A program made the translations under genes and the position numbers. The notes under the pieces were generated by a model, which had not been told where the DNA came from, made no database searches, and saw only the letters and a program-made list of their open reading frames with translations. From positions 28,304,247 to 28,368,246 of the forward strand of contig CM057830.1 in assembly GCA_030068075.1 (NCBI GenBank): a DNA stretch of 64,000 bases, in the 5' to 3' direction. This DNA is from Paguma larvata (Eukaryota; Chordata; Mammalia; Carnivora; Viverridae). Below are positions 11,985-22,990 of this stretch, piece by piece (position 1 is the stretch's first letter; every line of letters starts with the position of its first letter).

Positions 11985-12362
11985 CAATATATTTAATGGC
12001 ACATTTTTCACACTTTTGTGCTTGTTGATGATTTTGTTGTTTACGATATTCCCCAAGTGTAGCACTAAAGAGGTGTCTAACATTTCTAAGTTCAAGAAGG
12101 CCATGATGTGTCTTATGGAAAAAATACATGTATTAGATAAGCTTTGTTCTGGAATGAGTTATATAGTGTTGTTGGCTATGAACTCAATGTTAATGAATCA
12201 ACAATATATATTAAATAAGCTCTCTTTTCTAGATTTTTTTCATGTTTCTGAAATATATGGTTCTTTTAAAACAGTGAAAACAAGTATAGTGTTTATGTAT
12301 ACTGCATGTCTGTGCAAGACTAAGAGAAATTTAGTTAGGCCACTTAATTCTACCAGTGGGTA
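11985..12362 (+). mobile_element. Tigger/pogo DNA transposon fossil
   Basis: An open frame at 12016-12363 encodes a peptide with FKKAMMCLMEKIHVLDKL and SGMSYIVLLAMN. This resembles the N-terminal DNA-binding (CENP-B-like helix-turn-helix) region of Tigger-family transposases. Flanking bases also resemble a Tigger3/MER2-like element. The DDE catalytic domain is absent and the frame decays after about 12240. A domesticated gene is unlikely given the lack of the rest of the protein. Confidence 0.7.
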
Positions 12363-12753
12363 AAATTTTGATTAATACCTCACTAAATGTTTATTATTTT
12401 GCTAGTATTACTTTATGTTCATTTATTTCAAAACTAATTATAATTCAAAAACCCTGTGGTCTATGTTTAACTTAAATATTGATATTTCTTTCCTGTAAGG
12501 GCTTTCATATTTCATTTGGGGAGTTTAAGAACCTCAATGATTTGCAGGAGAGAGCTATCTCTGTACCTCTAACCATATACATATATGTATCTCTCTATAT
12601 TCATATTTATTATATATATACATATATGTATTTTCCCCTCTCTAGATTACTTGAGTGAGATTAATTTCATTCTATGAAACCACTTATGTCAATAACTTAT
12701 TATAAATATATATTAATATATAATAAAATTAAGCATGTTCACACAATATATGT
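12363..12753. other. AT-rich spacer with TA-rich tracts
   Basis: Cryptic TA-rich simple sequence lies at 12576-12635 and 12700-12725. No gene was seen. Confidence 0.5.
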
Positions 12754-12956
12754 CTATACTGTGTTTCTTTTAAAAACATTTTTTAATGTTTATTTATTTT
12801 GAGTGCGGGGAGGTAGACAGGATCCAAAGAGGGCTCTGTACTGACAGCAGAGAGCCCGATGTGGGGTTTAAACTCAATAACTGCAAGATCATGACCTGAG
12901 CCAAAGTAGGATGCTTAATCAACTGAGCCACCCAGTGTCCCTACACTGTGTTTCTT
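12754..12956 (-). mobile_element. felid SINE, antisense, with 16-bp TSD
   Basis: The body is about 12770-12940. CTATACTGTGTTTCTT (12754-12769) and CTACACTGTGTTTCTT (12941-12956) flank it with one mismatch. The internal CT-rich part is shortened. Confidence 0.9.
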
Positions 12957-13080
12957 ATCATGATCTATATTCCGTCTAAACAGGTAATTAGCAAAATACT
13001 AGTCAGGAGTGTCTCATTTCTCTCTTGGCCCGTCTCATCTACTATTACTGCCTGGTATTTTCATCTTCTGGGTCCCATAC

Positions 13081-13110
13081 CTAAAAAACCAACCAACCAA
13101 CCAACCAAAA
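13081..13110. repeat. (CCAA)n microsatellite
   Basis: About four to five tandem CCAA units. Confidence 0.7.
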
Positions 13111-13377
13111 CTCCATATTATGTTATTCAAATTGATTACCTCTTTATATTGGGAAAAAGTATAATTGACAAAAACTCAAAATCTCTTGCATAGGCTTAAA
13201 TTTAGAATTTTAATGTGCACAATATTAAAAACTGGACTCATGTAGGTCTTGCTATATATCCCCATTTGTTACCACATGGAGCCTTAAAATATAGAACCTA
13301 AGAAAACTCAGTTTCCCCTGATATGTTAGCATTCTGAAAATTCCCTACTGCAGTTGCCTGTTAATAGATTTTTTTCT

Positions 13378-13600
13378 GGGGTGCTTGGGTGGCTCAGCTG
13401 GTTAAGCAACCAACTCTTGATGTTGCCTCAGGTCACGATCTCACAGTTTGTGAGTACAAGCCCTGCTCCAGGCTCCATGCTGACAGTGTGGAGCCTGCTC
13501 TCTCCTCCTTGTCTCTCTCTGTTCCTCTCTTTGCCCCTCCCCAACTTGTGCTCACTCACTCTCTTTCTCTCAAAATAAATAAACATTAAAAAACAAAAAA
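13378..13600 (+). mobile_element. felid SINE (upstream member of tandem pair)
   Basis: A tRNA-like head GGTGGCTCAGCTGGTTAAGC, a CT-rich linker and a CAAAATAAATAAACATT tail ending in A's. Another SINE is inserted immediately in its tail. The more diverged head shows this is the older of the two. Confidence 0.92.
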
Positions 13601-13832
13601 GGGGCGCCTGGGTGGCTCAGTCGGTTGAGCGGCCGACTTCGGCTCAGGTCATGATCTCGCGGTCTGTGAGTTCGAGCCCCGCGTCGGGCTCTGTGCTGAC
13701 GGCTCAGAGCCTGGAACCTGCTTCAGATTCTGTGTCTCCCTCTCTCTCTGCCCTTTCCCTGCTCATGCTCTGTGTCCTATGTCTCTCAAAAAACTAAATA
13801 AACATTAACAAATAAAGTTTAAAAAAAAAAAG
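13601..13832 (+). mobile_element. young felid SINE inserted in the preceding SINE tail
   Basis: It begins GGGGCGCCTGGGTGGCTCAG with CpG-rich box B (GTTCGAGCCCCGCGTCGGG), suggesting little CpG decay and a recent insertion. An A-rich tail follows to about 13832, where AGATTTTC resembles the sequence before the upstream SINE. Confidence 0.93.
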
Positions 13833-13896
13833 ATTTTCTTTTCCTCTCTCTGCTTGGACTTAAAATGACAAAAACTTCCAGGCTGACACCTACCTC

Positions 13897-14139
13897 AAAA
13901 AGTTGTCCTTAGGGCACCTGGGTGGCTCAGTCGGCTGGCTGAGTGTCCAACTCGGTTCAGGTCATGATCTCACCACTCGAGGGTTCAACCCCCACGTTGG
14001 GCTCTGTGCTGACAGCTCAGAGCCTGGAGCCTGCTTTGGATTCTGTGTCTCCCTCTCTCTCTGCCCCTCCCCCATTCTCTTTCTCTCTCTCTCTCTTTCT
14101 CTCTCTCTCAAAAATAAATAAACATTAAAAAGTTGTCCT
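13897..14139 (+). mobile_element. felid SINE with 13-bp TSD
   Basis: The body is about 13910-14126 with an expanded CT-rich linker. Perfect AAAAAGTTGTCCT repeats lie at 13897-13909 and 14127-14139. The head carries a small duplication (GTCGGCTGGCTGAG). Confidence 0.95.
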
Positions 14140-14901
14140 CAACTTTCCCACTTCAATATTCTAATGTTAACTTCTCTATCATAATGTCATATATCCCATT
14201 AGGGGTTACTTTGGTGAGTCATTCTCTGTGCTTTATTTAAATGTTTAAGTATCTGTCCATCCCATCAGACCATGAGTTTCTCAAGAGTAAGGGTCCTATC
14301 CTGTTTGTGTCCTTCAGACTTAGTATGACGATGCAGAACAGATGCAAGATTGTTGAAAGGATTAATGTAAAAGGCCAGTAAGCAGGAGGAAAGAACCTGA
14401 GTTCCCAAGGTCACTACCAAATTCTATAACTTAGAGCAAATCACTTGTAGTTTCTGTACTCCACTCCCTCAACTATAGAAAGGAGGCTGACCTCTTAGAG
14501 AGTATCAATATCCTTTTCTTTTAATAATCTCCTACAATATTGGACTCTGCAGGTGTTCAGTTAACACTTCTTGATGGATACGTTATTACTTTAGCCTTCA
14601 AGTTTCTCCTGGTTAGGTAGCACCATTGCCTATACATTATCCTTGTTTGATTTCGTATTTACAGAGTCACCCATAAGCAGCATGTCATCCATGAGCAGAA
14701 TTGGCTAATATATTCTGACTTCTTTTTTTGTGTGGTATGAGGGCAATGAGTGAGCTATGTGAAATGAACTCACTTTACACATGCAAGAGGTTAGGGCTGT
14801 CGCTGATACAAATCAAGAGATGTGTATTAAATATGGAGTGTTCAGTGTTCTGTAACACACAAAGGAGATTGCAACCATAACTAGGAGATGAGGTACAAGC
14901 T
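14140..14901. other. low-repeat DNA with a possible MIR remnant
   Basis: About 14390-14500 (a GAGTTCCCAAGGTCACTACC-like stretch, then ACTTAGAGCAAATCACTTG) is weakly MIR-like in sense orientation. Nothing else was recognised. Confidence 0.35.
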
Positions 14902-15208
14902 AACTGCTAGAGCTTTGTTGTTTTTTTTTTTTTAACAATTTTAATTCAATTTATTTGAACAAAAACAAAAAACAGTTCACTCATTTCTCCCAACAACCAC
15001 CACTAGTTTCTGGCAACCATCATTTTGTTCTTGGTATCAATGAGCTTGGTTTTGTTTGTTTGTTTTAGATTCCACATATAAGACAGATCATTTGGTATTT
15101 GCCTTTCTCTATCTGACTTATTTCACTGAGCATAATGCCCTTGAGGTCCATCCATGTTGTCGCAAATGGCAAGATTTCGTTCTTTTTAATGGCCAAGTGG
15201 TATTCCAC

Positions 15209-15256
<48 letters not shown>

Positions 15257-15336
15257 CACAATTTATTTATCCATTCATCGATCAACGGACACTTGAGTTG
15301 TTTTATTTTCTGACTTCCTGAAATGACAACTGCTAG
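14902..15336 (-). mobile_element. antisense L1 3' end with 9-bp TSD
   Basis: A poly-T at about 14921-14933 marks the reverse-complemented A-tail, followed by antisense 3'UTR and ORF2 end (ACCATCATTTTGTTCTTGGT and CCATCCATGTTGTCGCAAATGG-type segments). AACTGCTAG flanks at 14902-14910 and 15328-15336. A (TG)n(TA)n tract has expanded within it. Confidence 0.85.
15210..15257. repeat. (TG)n(TA)n compound microsatellite
   Basis: About 11 TG units followed by about 12 TA units, grown from the L1's native TATATA stretch. Likely length-polymorphic. Confidence 0.9.
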
Positions 15337-15990
15337 TTACATTCTTTACTTGATAGGGACAAGCAGATTAAGGCAGTCCTACTTTCATAATATGTATATG
15401 TAGCCATGGCAGATGTAAAATTGAGCTCAAAAATCCTAAGAGAAAAGGGCTTACACAGAACTGGATATGATGCACTAGTATTAAAAGGAAGCTTCACATA
15501 AAAGATCTAGTTAAGAAGAATAATTGCTCCCATTTCTTATTCTGCCTGGATGATATTCACATAGCATTCTTATCATCAATTGGCAAATTCACTGGAGGTA
15601 ACAAAATTGCCCAATTAACCAAAAGTATCTGCATCAAACAATAGCTTTTCCAAATAAGCCACCCTAAGTAGGTCATTTTCCCTGTCTAATTCTTTGAACA
15701 TAATGCTCGAAATATTTAAATGTAACACATTTCTGTTTCATGATTATGGGTACTGTAGTAAAAAAAGGGCCAACAACTCTTTTCAATGGTACCCATGCCT
15801 ATTTTGACAAAATATCATCGAGAAAACATCTTGCTTGATGAAGTAGACACTCTTCTCTAGAGACCTTCCTACACCATTTGTAGTTTTATAAAGTTTAATT
15901 ACACTTTCCTTCCAAGCCTTACTATATTAAGCATAGTGTCAGATATTTTCCATAGTTAACTCTATATTTTATGATTTTAAGATTCGGCAT
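15337..15990. other. unassigned low-repeat DNA
   Basis: No gene, RNA or repeat was recognised. Confidence 0.4.
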
Positions 15991-16050
15991 GAGAATTAGA
16001 CTGGGAATTCTCAAGAATTCTCAATTCTTAGTCTAATTCTCAATTAGACT
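15991..16050. repeat. overlapping inverted repeats (hairpin cluster)
   Basis: GAGAATTAGACT (15991-16002) pairs perfectly with AGTCTAATTCTC (16030-16041). AGTCTAATT (16030-16038) also pairs with AATTAGACT (16042-16050) across a 3-nt loop. GAATTCTC recurs several times inside, so alternative hairpins compete. Confidence 0.9.
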
Positions 16051-16349
16051 GAGAATTCTCTCAAAATCTCTATGAGATTTTGCATATCTCAGTATGTTTA
16101 TCTCAACTTAGCATGTAGATGCTTTTATAACATGTTTAAAAAATGCAAAAAGGACTAATTTATAAATCCTTGTGAGCAAGAAGTATGCAGAATTTGTTTT
16201 TGTGGTTTATGGGTAAATGATATGAAATCTTGGGGGTGTTTTAATACCAGTGGTATTTTGCAGAGTATACAATTTCATTGTAGGTGTTCCTGTAATTTTC
16301 TCCCATTACTATGCCCTATCCTTAACCTTGCCATAGCACACAGCATAAT

Positions 16350-17330
16350 ATATTGATATCAGTCAGCTAATGCTACAGTTACTCAATTCTTCGTAACAAA
16401 TCACTCCAAACTCAGTGGCGTAAAATGTTAAGTGTGGCAAATGCAGTGGTGATGAAAACATAGTCTTTACCCACAATTAGCATTAGTTTGAATGCTAAGT
16501 CTTTTTTATATCCGTTGTGGTTTAAATAATGTCAACCAGACTTTCGAGGTTCTGCTTCAAGCTGCAGGTAGACTGAGCTTAACTGCAAGCAATGGGTTAG
16601 AATGAGGTCTCTTTCCCTTGACTTGTAACCTCTGTCGATAACTATGAAGGTTCTGAGATTTTATCCAATTTATAAGTTAATGTGGTACTTGCCACACTTC
16701 CACAGATGCTGTTGGAAGACTTGAGACTCTTTAGTCAGTGACAGGCCTTTATTATTTATCATTAATGCTTTTACTATTTTATTGTTTTTTACATTGTTCA
16801 TAGCACAGCAGACAGCATGAGCTTCATGTTTTTCTTGGTTTCCCTTGCCCCCTAAACTCCACAGGGGTAATATGGAAGCAGGCCCAGGTGGATGCTATGT
16901 ATGTGTCACTGTTGAGGAGCTCTGAATATTTTAATCCAGTATTTGAAAAGGAGGGTCCCAGCAAACCTGTCCAACCATCACCCAAAAGGAGAGGGAGATA
17001 CAGTCTCTAACTTCCAGAGCTGTTTGCTCTACCAACTTGTAGGCAAAGATATTCCAGAACAAAGCTGTTAATGCCTTTTGCTCAGAAGATAAGCAGAAAT
17101 TCAGACCTATCGAAAATTGCTTCAAGGTATCCCCCTTGGACCAATGGCTACCCAGAGTACATCCTTCTCATGTTGGATGGGAAGGACACATCTGCTAACG
17201 TTACATTGGGTAAAATAAGTCACACCATGAAGCCCAAAGTCAGTGTGGCGGGGCAGTATATACCACCCCAAGTGAAAGAGAAAAGTGAATATTAGTTGAA
17301 CAGTAACCCAATGTGTCACTCATAGACTAC
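16350..17330. mobile_element. diverged medium-reiterated repeat, interrupted
   Basis: About 16370-16430 (AACAAATCACTCCAAACTCAG then GTGGCGTAAAA) resembles the start of a common mammalian repeat in which AACAAA..ACTCCAAA is followed by GTGGCTTAAAAC. About 16550-16640 and 17190-17320 resemble its middle and end. I cannot name the family. An unrelated 61-bp segment sits inside its start. Confidence 0.4.
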
Positions 17331-17411
17331 TGCAGTTATTTAACTTCTCTTTCAAACTAATGCTAATTGTGGGTAAAGACTATGTTTTCATCACCACTGC
17401 ATTTGCCACAC
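16432..17411. repeat. perfect 61-bp inverted repeat, arms 858 bp apart
   Basis: The left arm 16432-16492 is the exact reverse complement of the right arm 17351-17411, 61 of 61 bases, ending abruptly on both sides. The arms do not resemble a transposon terminus: no TA or 8-bp duplication frames the whole block. The left arm ends with a small hairpin TTAGCATT/AATGCTAA (16478-16485 and 16491-16498). Confidence 0.95.
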
Positions 17412-17589
17412 ACTGCCAAATTATTTCAGTCTGTGATCAGTTTCTTCTGTTTTTACTTAGTGAATGAATGTCCCTATCAGAAATATTTGATAATAATTAA
17501 TGTAGATTAAGAGGCTATATTTCATCTGTCTACCTTATAGAAAGGAAAATGACATAATAAATAAATTATATATATCATTATTCCAGTTG

Positions 17590-17830
17590 CTATACGGTAC
17601 CAAAAAGACATTACAAGAGCAGAGTCTGTAGGACTTTCACTGTCCTGGTCCCAAGGGTGCCACTCCATGCCAGGTCACTCAGCCTTTATGTACCTCAATT
17701 CCTTTATCAGCAAAAGAGTGCAAAATGTGGTACCTCTATCATAGTTATGAGCATCAGTTAACAAATGAAAAGCACTTAGAAAAGGTCTGACACATATCAT
17801 GTGCTATATGTGTTGGGCATTATGATTACC
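17590..17830 (+). mobile_element. MIR, sense
   Basis: The order CCAGGTCACTCAGCCTTTATG, CCTCAATTCCTTTATCAGCA, a GGTACCTCTATCATAG block, then AAAAGCACTTAGAAAAGGTC matches the middle and 3' portions of a MIR SINE. It is ancient and about 25-30% diverged by eye. Confidence 0.75.
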
Positions 17831-18536
17831 AGGCACCTACTTAGGAAATTTTCATGTATTAATTCTGATCCTAACAATTACTTTGAGATTGGTATTATCA
17901 CTATTTTACATATAAAGTCATCAACTACTAAAAATTCAGTAACTAACTAAAATTTATGTCTCCTTCTACTACCAAGAAACTATTATTTCATCTAAGCTAG
18001 AACTGTCATATCTGAACTGGATAGATGTTCGGGGTGAACTGTGAATATTTATAAATGGGAGCTAAATAGATTTTCATCGTTTAAACTGTGACCTCAAAAT
18101 TTGTAAATATTCTTAGAAAATTATGGGATTCTTTGCCCTCTAAGGAGGGAATATGCTAGTGATAATAATGAGAGTAATAATTATAACAATAATACTATGA
18201 TGTTTAAGGTACCAAAAACAACATCAGTGTTTTTGCAATTTTAATATGAATCTTTTTTAGGTTAGTGAAGATAAACATATGTATTTACTATATATACTAT
18301 ATTCAGTATATACATACATTTTTTTTTCTATAATTTGCGCTATACTTTAAAGTTTTCTTTAACATGGATTCTAATTTTGACAGTAAGGTAATCATCAAAA
18401 ATAGTTTTGTTTTGTTTCCAGTGCACTGGACCCACTGTAGTGCTGGTTTTCAAAACGGATTTGTAGACCTGTTCCTTGTTATTGCACATGCCTGTAAAAT
18501 GCCAAATAAAGGCTGCTGAGTATGGGGTACTACTGA
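17831..18536. other. AT-rich unassigned DNA
   Basis: Possible L2/MIR remnants near 17830-17960 (an antisense GATTACCAGGCACCTACTTAGG-like stretch). No gene was seen. Confidence 0.35.
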
Positions 18537-18795
18537 AAGACTCTTCGTTTTATTTTTTAACGTTTTTGTTTTTTGTTTTTTGTTTTTTTTTTTTGAGAGA
18601 CATAGAGACAGAGTGTGAGCAAGGGAAAGGCAGAGAGAGAGGGAGATACAGAATCTGAAGCAGGCTCCAGGCTCTGAGCCGTCAGCACAGAGCCTGATGC
18701 GGGCCCGAACTCACAGACCGTGAAATCATGACCTGAGCTGAAGTCGGAAGCTCAACCGACTCAGCCACCCAGGCGCCCCAAGACTCTTAGTTTTA
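18537..18795 (-). mobile_element. felid SINE, antisense, with 16-bp TSD
   Basis: The body is about 18553-18779 with a T-rich reverse-complemented tail and an intact head. AAGACTCTTCGTTTTA (18537-18552) and AAGACTCTTAGTTTTA (18780-18795) flank it, one mismatch. Confidence 0.94.
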
Positions 18796-19369
18796 AAATC
18801 TGTCTTATTTTTTTTTTTCCTATTCGCCATGGGAATAGATCATAACTCTCCCTCTAGGATCTCTGTGCTCTTTTTGTTGACCATAATGAATCCTGACTTC
18901 CTACACCTCTTTTGTGCATCTTTTTAAATGTTAATCCTCACTTTATTAGGGCCATTTATGTATCTCTCACCCAGTTAATTAGTTCTCTGCTAAGATGGTG
19001 AACCTCTGTTCTATCAAACAAGAAGTTTGCTGTCCTTTTTTCTATTTTAATTTCCTTCTTGAGTCAGATTATGGAGGTGAGTGTTTAGGAGTCCACACGT
19101 GCTTCACTCGAGCAGAACATGTAGTTTGGCCCAGCCTGGCGGATACTGAAAGAGTTTCAATAATGTTCTGCCATCTGGCATGTAATACCCTTTCCATCAG
19201 TGCTGGACCAAAGTCAGATTTCCTAGGTCATTTCCTCAGAAGATGCCCATGTATGTATATATCACTATGGGCTTTTTCAGTGGGCTGAGCTGAGGCTGCC
19301 TTCTGGGCAGATGTGCAGGAAAAGTGCCATAGCAGTGGAAGTTATTTTAAAACACCTTTGCTTTTTATT
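18796..19369. other. unassigned low-repeat DNA
   Basis: The ORF at 18995-19288 (97 aa) is cysteine-rich but has no recognisable domain or gene context, and is not called. Confidence 0.4.
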
Positions 19370-19720
19370 TTAAAAGTTATTCATATATATATAATGAGAT
19401 CACTCATGATGTTACCATCCAGAAATGATCATGGTTAACATTTTAGGGTTTATTCTGCTCTAGGCTTTTGTCTCTGTGTTTATACACAAATAGTTAGGCA
19501 TGGATATAGATACATGTAGTGCACATATGTAGATGTGGATGTAGATCAATATAGATTCTGTTTAAAAATGGCATAATATATGCATTCTGTTTAATAGGCA
19601 CATTTTATATGTGATAATATGGGATTCTTTCTACATCATCATCTTTTGAGATGGCTGCGGAGTGTTCTCTTGTATGAATATAGCATAATTTATTTACCCA
19701 AGTAGCTTATAAATTGGTTA
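19370..19720 (-). mobile_element. very old L1M 3'UTR, antisense
   Basis: The order ATGATCATGGTTAACATTTT, a GGCATAATATATGCATTCTG segment, TTTTGAGATGGCTGCGGAGT, then AGCATAATTTATTTACCCAA resembles the antisense of an ancient L1M 3' region. Divergence is high. Confidence 0.6.
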
Positions 19721-20559
19721 TGAAAATGGAACCTTCAAATTTCAATGATTTAACTCAATAAAACTTTATTTGTTGCTCTCATTTCTGGTTAATGGAAGTC
19801 TTTTAACTTGGTGACTTGTGTCTGTGCTCTCCTTCAGGGTCTTTCGGTTTGCTGCATTCAGCTAGAGGTTGGGAAAAGGGCATGGGAGATCTCCTTTGGG
19901 AGATTTTTATGGATCAGGCCCAGGAATAGGGTTCACCACTCCTTCTTATAGCAAAAACCCCTTCACAATGGAAGACAGATCAAATCTGTAACACACAGCT
20001 GGTCATCTCTATGACTAAACTATATTTTTCTTTACTAAAATAAACACCACTATGAAAAAAAATATTTAGTATACTGAGTTGTTTTAAACTGTTCTTTTAT
20101 TTAACATACTTTGCTTGATATACTGCTGTTTTATAAATTGTGACCATTATGTCTCCTTTGTATGCTACTTTTACCAATAAAATAATCCCATTTGATTTTT
20201 TATGTAAATGAAACTTTATCTGATACTAATTTTAGCACCTTTCCCTTATATATTTTTGGCATTGAATTTACTTTTTAAATTTTCAATTATAATGAATGGG
20301 TTTATGATCAAACAATAAGCCTGTATATATTACAAATTATTTCTCTCCCTGATTGTCACTTATGTATCAAAGATAGTCAAAATTCATAATTTACTCTCTT
20401 TCCTCGTATAATTTTTCTATTACATTATGCATATACATATGATCATTCTTTATTAAAATTATGTTATTATACCCTACTTGGTAGCATACAAATTCTTTCT
20501 TCACTTAATAATAAAATTAATAACATCTCTACCCCAAATTTGTAGGTCTACTTCATTCA
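19721..20559. other. diverged repeat debris
   Basis: About 19740-19990 (GCATGGGAGATCTCCTTTGG and TTTTTATGGATCAGGCCCAG) resembles an unnamed medium-reiterated mammalian repeat. The remainder is AT-rich and unassigned. Confidence 0.35.
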
Positions 20560-21520
20560 TTTAAACAATGACCACTAAGAGTTTATGACTTTTTTTCTCC
20601 TCAAATCATCAAAAACATTTTAGAGTAGGCCCCTTCTAATCAGTGTGAAATAATATCTGTTTTTGTTTCCTTGCTTATTTGGGAGATTAAGTCATTTGAG
20701 GGGGGTATGATTAATTTCCCTCTCCTGTTGATGTCCTTTGACCACTTTTCTTTTTTGTTGCAAATTTATATGCACTATTTAAATAATCTGGATTTTATTT
20801 TGTGCTTTGTACATATCTCTTCCCATCTGTCACATGTCTTTAATGTTGTAGGGTTTTGGTCACATAAACATTATACATTTCAATGTGACTGAATTTACAA
20901 AAGTTGCCTTTTATGGCTTTTGCTTTTTCCATGCTTCTGGAAGTTTCTGACGTTAGTAGAGTTACATTTATCTTTATGAGTTGCAATTATTTTATGTTTA
21001 ATAAATCCTTTCTCAATCCTGAAGTCATGAAGTGATTTCACATTTTCATAATAGTTTTGATTTTTTTCATTTAGTTTATTAATCTCTCTGGCATTTATGG
21101 AAAGTCATTTGTCCTAGTGTGATTGAACAGTCCATTCTTCTCCCTTGTATTTTTCAGTACATATCAAGTTTCCAGCCATGCTTGGGACTCTTTCTGAACA
21201 TCTAATTGTGTTTCATGAATTTGTATGTTTCTCTTTGCCAGTAACACCTGTTTTAGTTAAGATTTGATTGGTAGTAATGTCTAATTCCTTGTTCTCCTTT
21301 CTTAGAGCTATCTTGTCTCTTTTTTGGAGTCCTCTACTTTCCATAATAATTTTTGAATCAGTTTTGTTTTTCCACAAAAATAACTTGCTAGGATTGTTAT
21401 TGGAATCATACCAAATTTATAGATTAATTATTCAGAAGAATTAACTCTTGAAAATATTTTTTCCTTTATTTGTTTTCTAATCCTGCTGAATACTTTTATC
21501 TTGTATAGTTCTGTTTTTCC
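20560..21520 (-). mobile_element. very old L1 (L1M/HAL1-like), antisense
   Basis: About 21300-21460 reads as antisense ORF2 C-terminal sequence (TAGGATTGTTATTGGAATCA then AATTTATAGATTAATTATTC), and about 20600-21100 matches the antisense of the ORF2 C-terminal and 3' region. No frame is intact. Confidence 0.6.
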
Positions 21521-22680
21521 TTTGGAATTCAGGGAAGGATGGAGTAGAGAAACACATTTCTGTCTTGAAACTAGGCTTCTAAAAATAGAGAGCCCACTGT
21601 CCTTCAACCACAGTTGTTTTTTTTTTTTTTTGTCACAGGATAAAATATTCTATTAAAAAGCTTTGCTATCAGTTGTGGGTGTAAATATGAATCATAAACA
21701 ACTATGTTCCAACTATGTCCCATACTGCCCACTCCTCCACTCCTCCTGCCACTTGACCTCAGTGAAGTCTGGTGTCACACAGACAGCTTGAAAATTCTAG
21801 AGACATACCTACGAGTCATGTCTTTCCAGACCATGTCCTAGAATCCTGATATTTAAAAAAAAACTCTAGTAACTGGGATTTTACAGTTCCTCATTTGGGG
21901 CAAATCATTGTAGTGCTAGAACCATTTTTTTTTTTATGTGGCAAATATACCTCCAGGGTGATTAATCACTGATGCTTTTCCAAAACACTGTATATAAAAA
22001 TTCTAGGATACCAGGCAATGAGAAAAAGAGACAAAAAATGAGGAGTCTTATTTGAGGAAGAGGAAGAGAGATTATGATGTTTCTACTTAGAAAAAACTGC
22101 ACTGGATGGGGGTAAATGTGGGATGGGCAGAATGCACAATTTGGAGGAACAGCACGACACAGGGTTCCCTGTCCTGGTGAAGGGTGGGAGTATGACCGAT
22201 GTGCACAGAGTGACTCAGAAAGGGACGACTGAACAGCAGCAAAGCAGGATTAGCCCCTCTTAATACCTGGTATGAACTGTGTCCTAGTCGGCTACAGTAG
22301 ACCAAGGTCTGGGCAGCCGGGTGAGGTCTATGCACCTGTGGCTTTGGCAAGCACAGTGAGGTGAGGGATTTGGGAGAAGTGAGTTGTAAGCTTGGGAGAA
22401 AAGAAGGTGGAAGCCATGTTCCCCATCTTTCACCCAGAATTGTAGAAACATACCTTTCTGCATCTACTAAAACCTTACATGCCATTTACTTAGTATGGAA
22501 ATTCAGGAAGTTTTACAATTATGAACGGGGCATTAAGTAGGGGGCACAGCAACTCTACAACATGAATTGGAATGTGACACTGGCCTTAACACTTCTGCTC
22601 TTAAAAATATGTGCTGGGAATTTTAATCTCCACATATCATCAGAATTGATTTCTAATGTTGGCACAAAATCCATTTCTGA
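21521..22680. other. low-repeat DNA with A/T runs
   Basis: T-run at about 21617-21631. A 132-aa minus-strand ORF at 22087-22485 has no recognisable domain or codon bias and is treated as chance. Nothing else was identified. Confidence 0.4.
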
Positions 22681-22689
22681 CTTAGGTGA

Positions 22690-22990
22690 GCATGACGAGA
22701 ACAGAGCAGTTATTTTGTCCTTTCAGTAAGTGTCTGAACTTTATCCCCTAATGTTGGGCTCACACGAAGCCAGCTGGATTTCTCCTAAGCGGAATCAACG
22801 CCTGGGAGAAGGAGGAACTTCACATCTGGGCGGCAGTTCCTCAGCTGTGTGAGGGCAGCAGCCCGTTAGCAGGTGGTGCGCCCTGTCTCCTGAAGCTGCG
22901 TCCGCAACATGGCATCGTGGGGCATCCTGATATTTCTATCCCTTCATTCCGCTGTGGCTTTACCTTTGACAAGCACTTACTGATATTGCA
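22690..22990. other. locally GC- and CpG-enriched unique segment
   Basis: Nine or so CpGs fall in about 22780-22920 against an AT-rich, CpG-poor background. It could be a small regulatory element or first exon; no TATA box or splice junction could be established. Confidence 0.35.
22909..22983 (+). CDS. 24-aa micro-ORF resembling a signal peptide (speculative)
   Basis: The frame reads MASWGILIFLSLHSAVALPL followed by TSTY and a TGA stop. It starts in a strong initiation context (A at -3, G at +4). The hydrophobic core ILIFLSL followed by small residues looks like a secretory signal sequence. It sits in the CpG-enriched stretch. Chance is a serious alternative: at 24 codons nothing proves translation. 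It could be the start of a spliced gene whose other exons lie elsewhere, but no convincing splice donor was seen within the frame. Confidence 0.2.
   Translation: MASWGILIFLSLHSAVALPLTSTY

Noticed and set aside
16432..17411. DNA transposon interpretation of the 61-bp inverted repeat
   Set aside because: No flanking target duplication, no transposase remnant, and the arms do not begin with a known terminal motif; one arm sits within an unrelated repeat.
22087..22485. 132-aa minus-strand ORF
   Set aside because: No recognisable domain, no gene context; low-complexity proline/serine/leucine composition.
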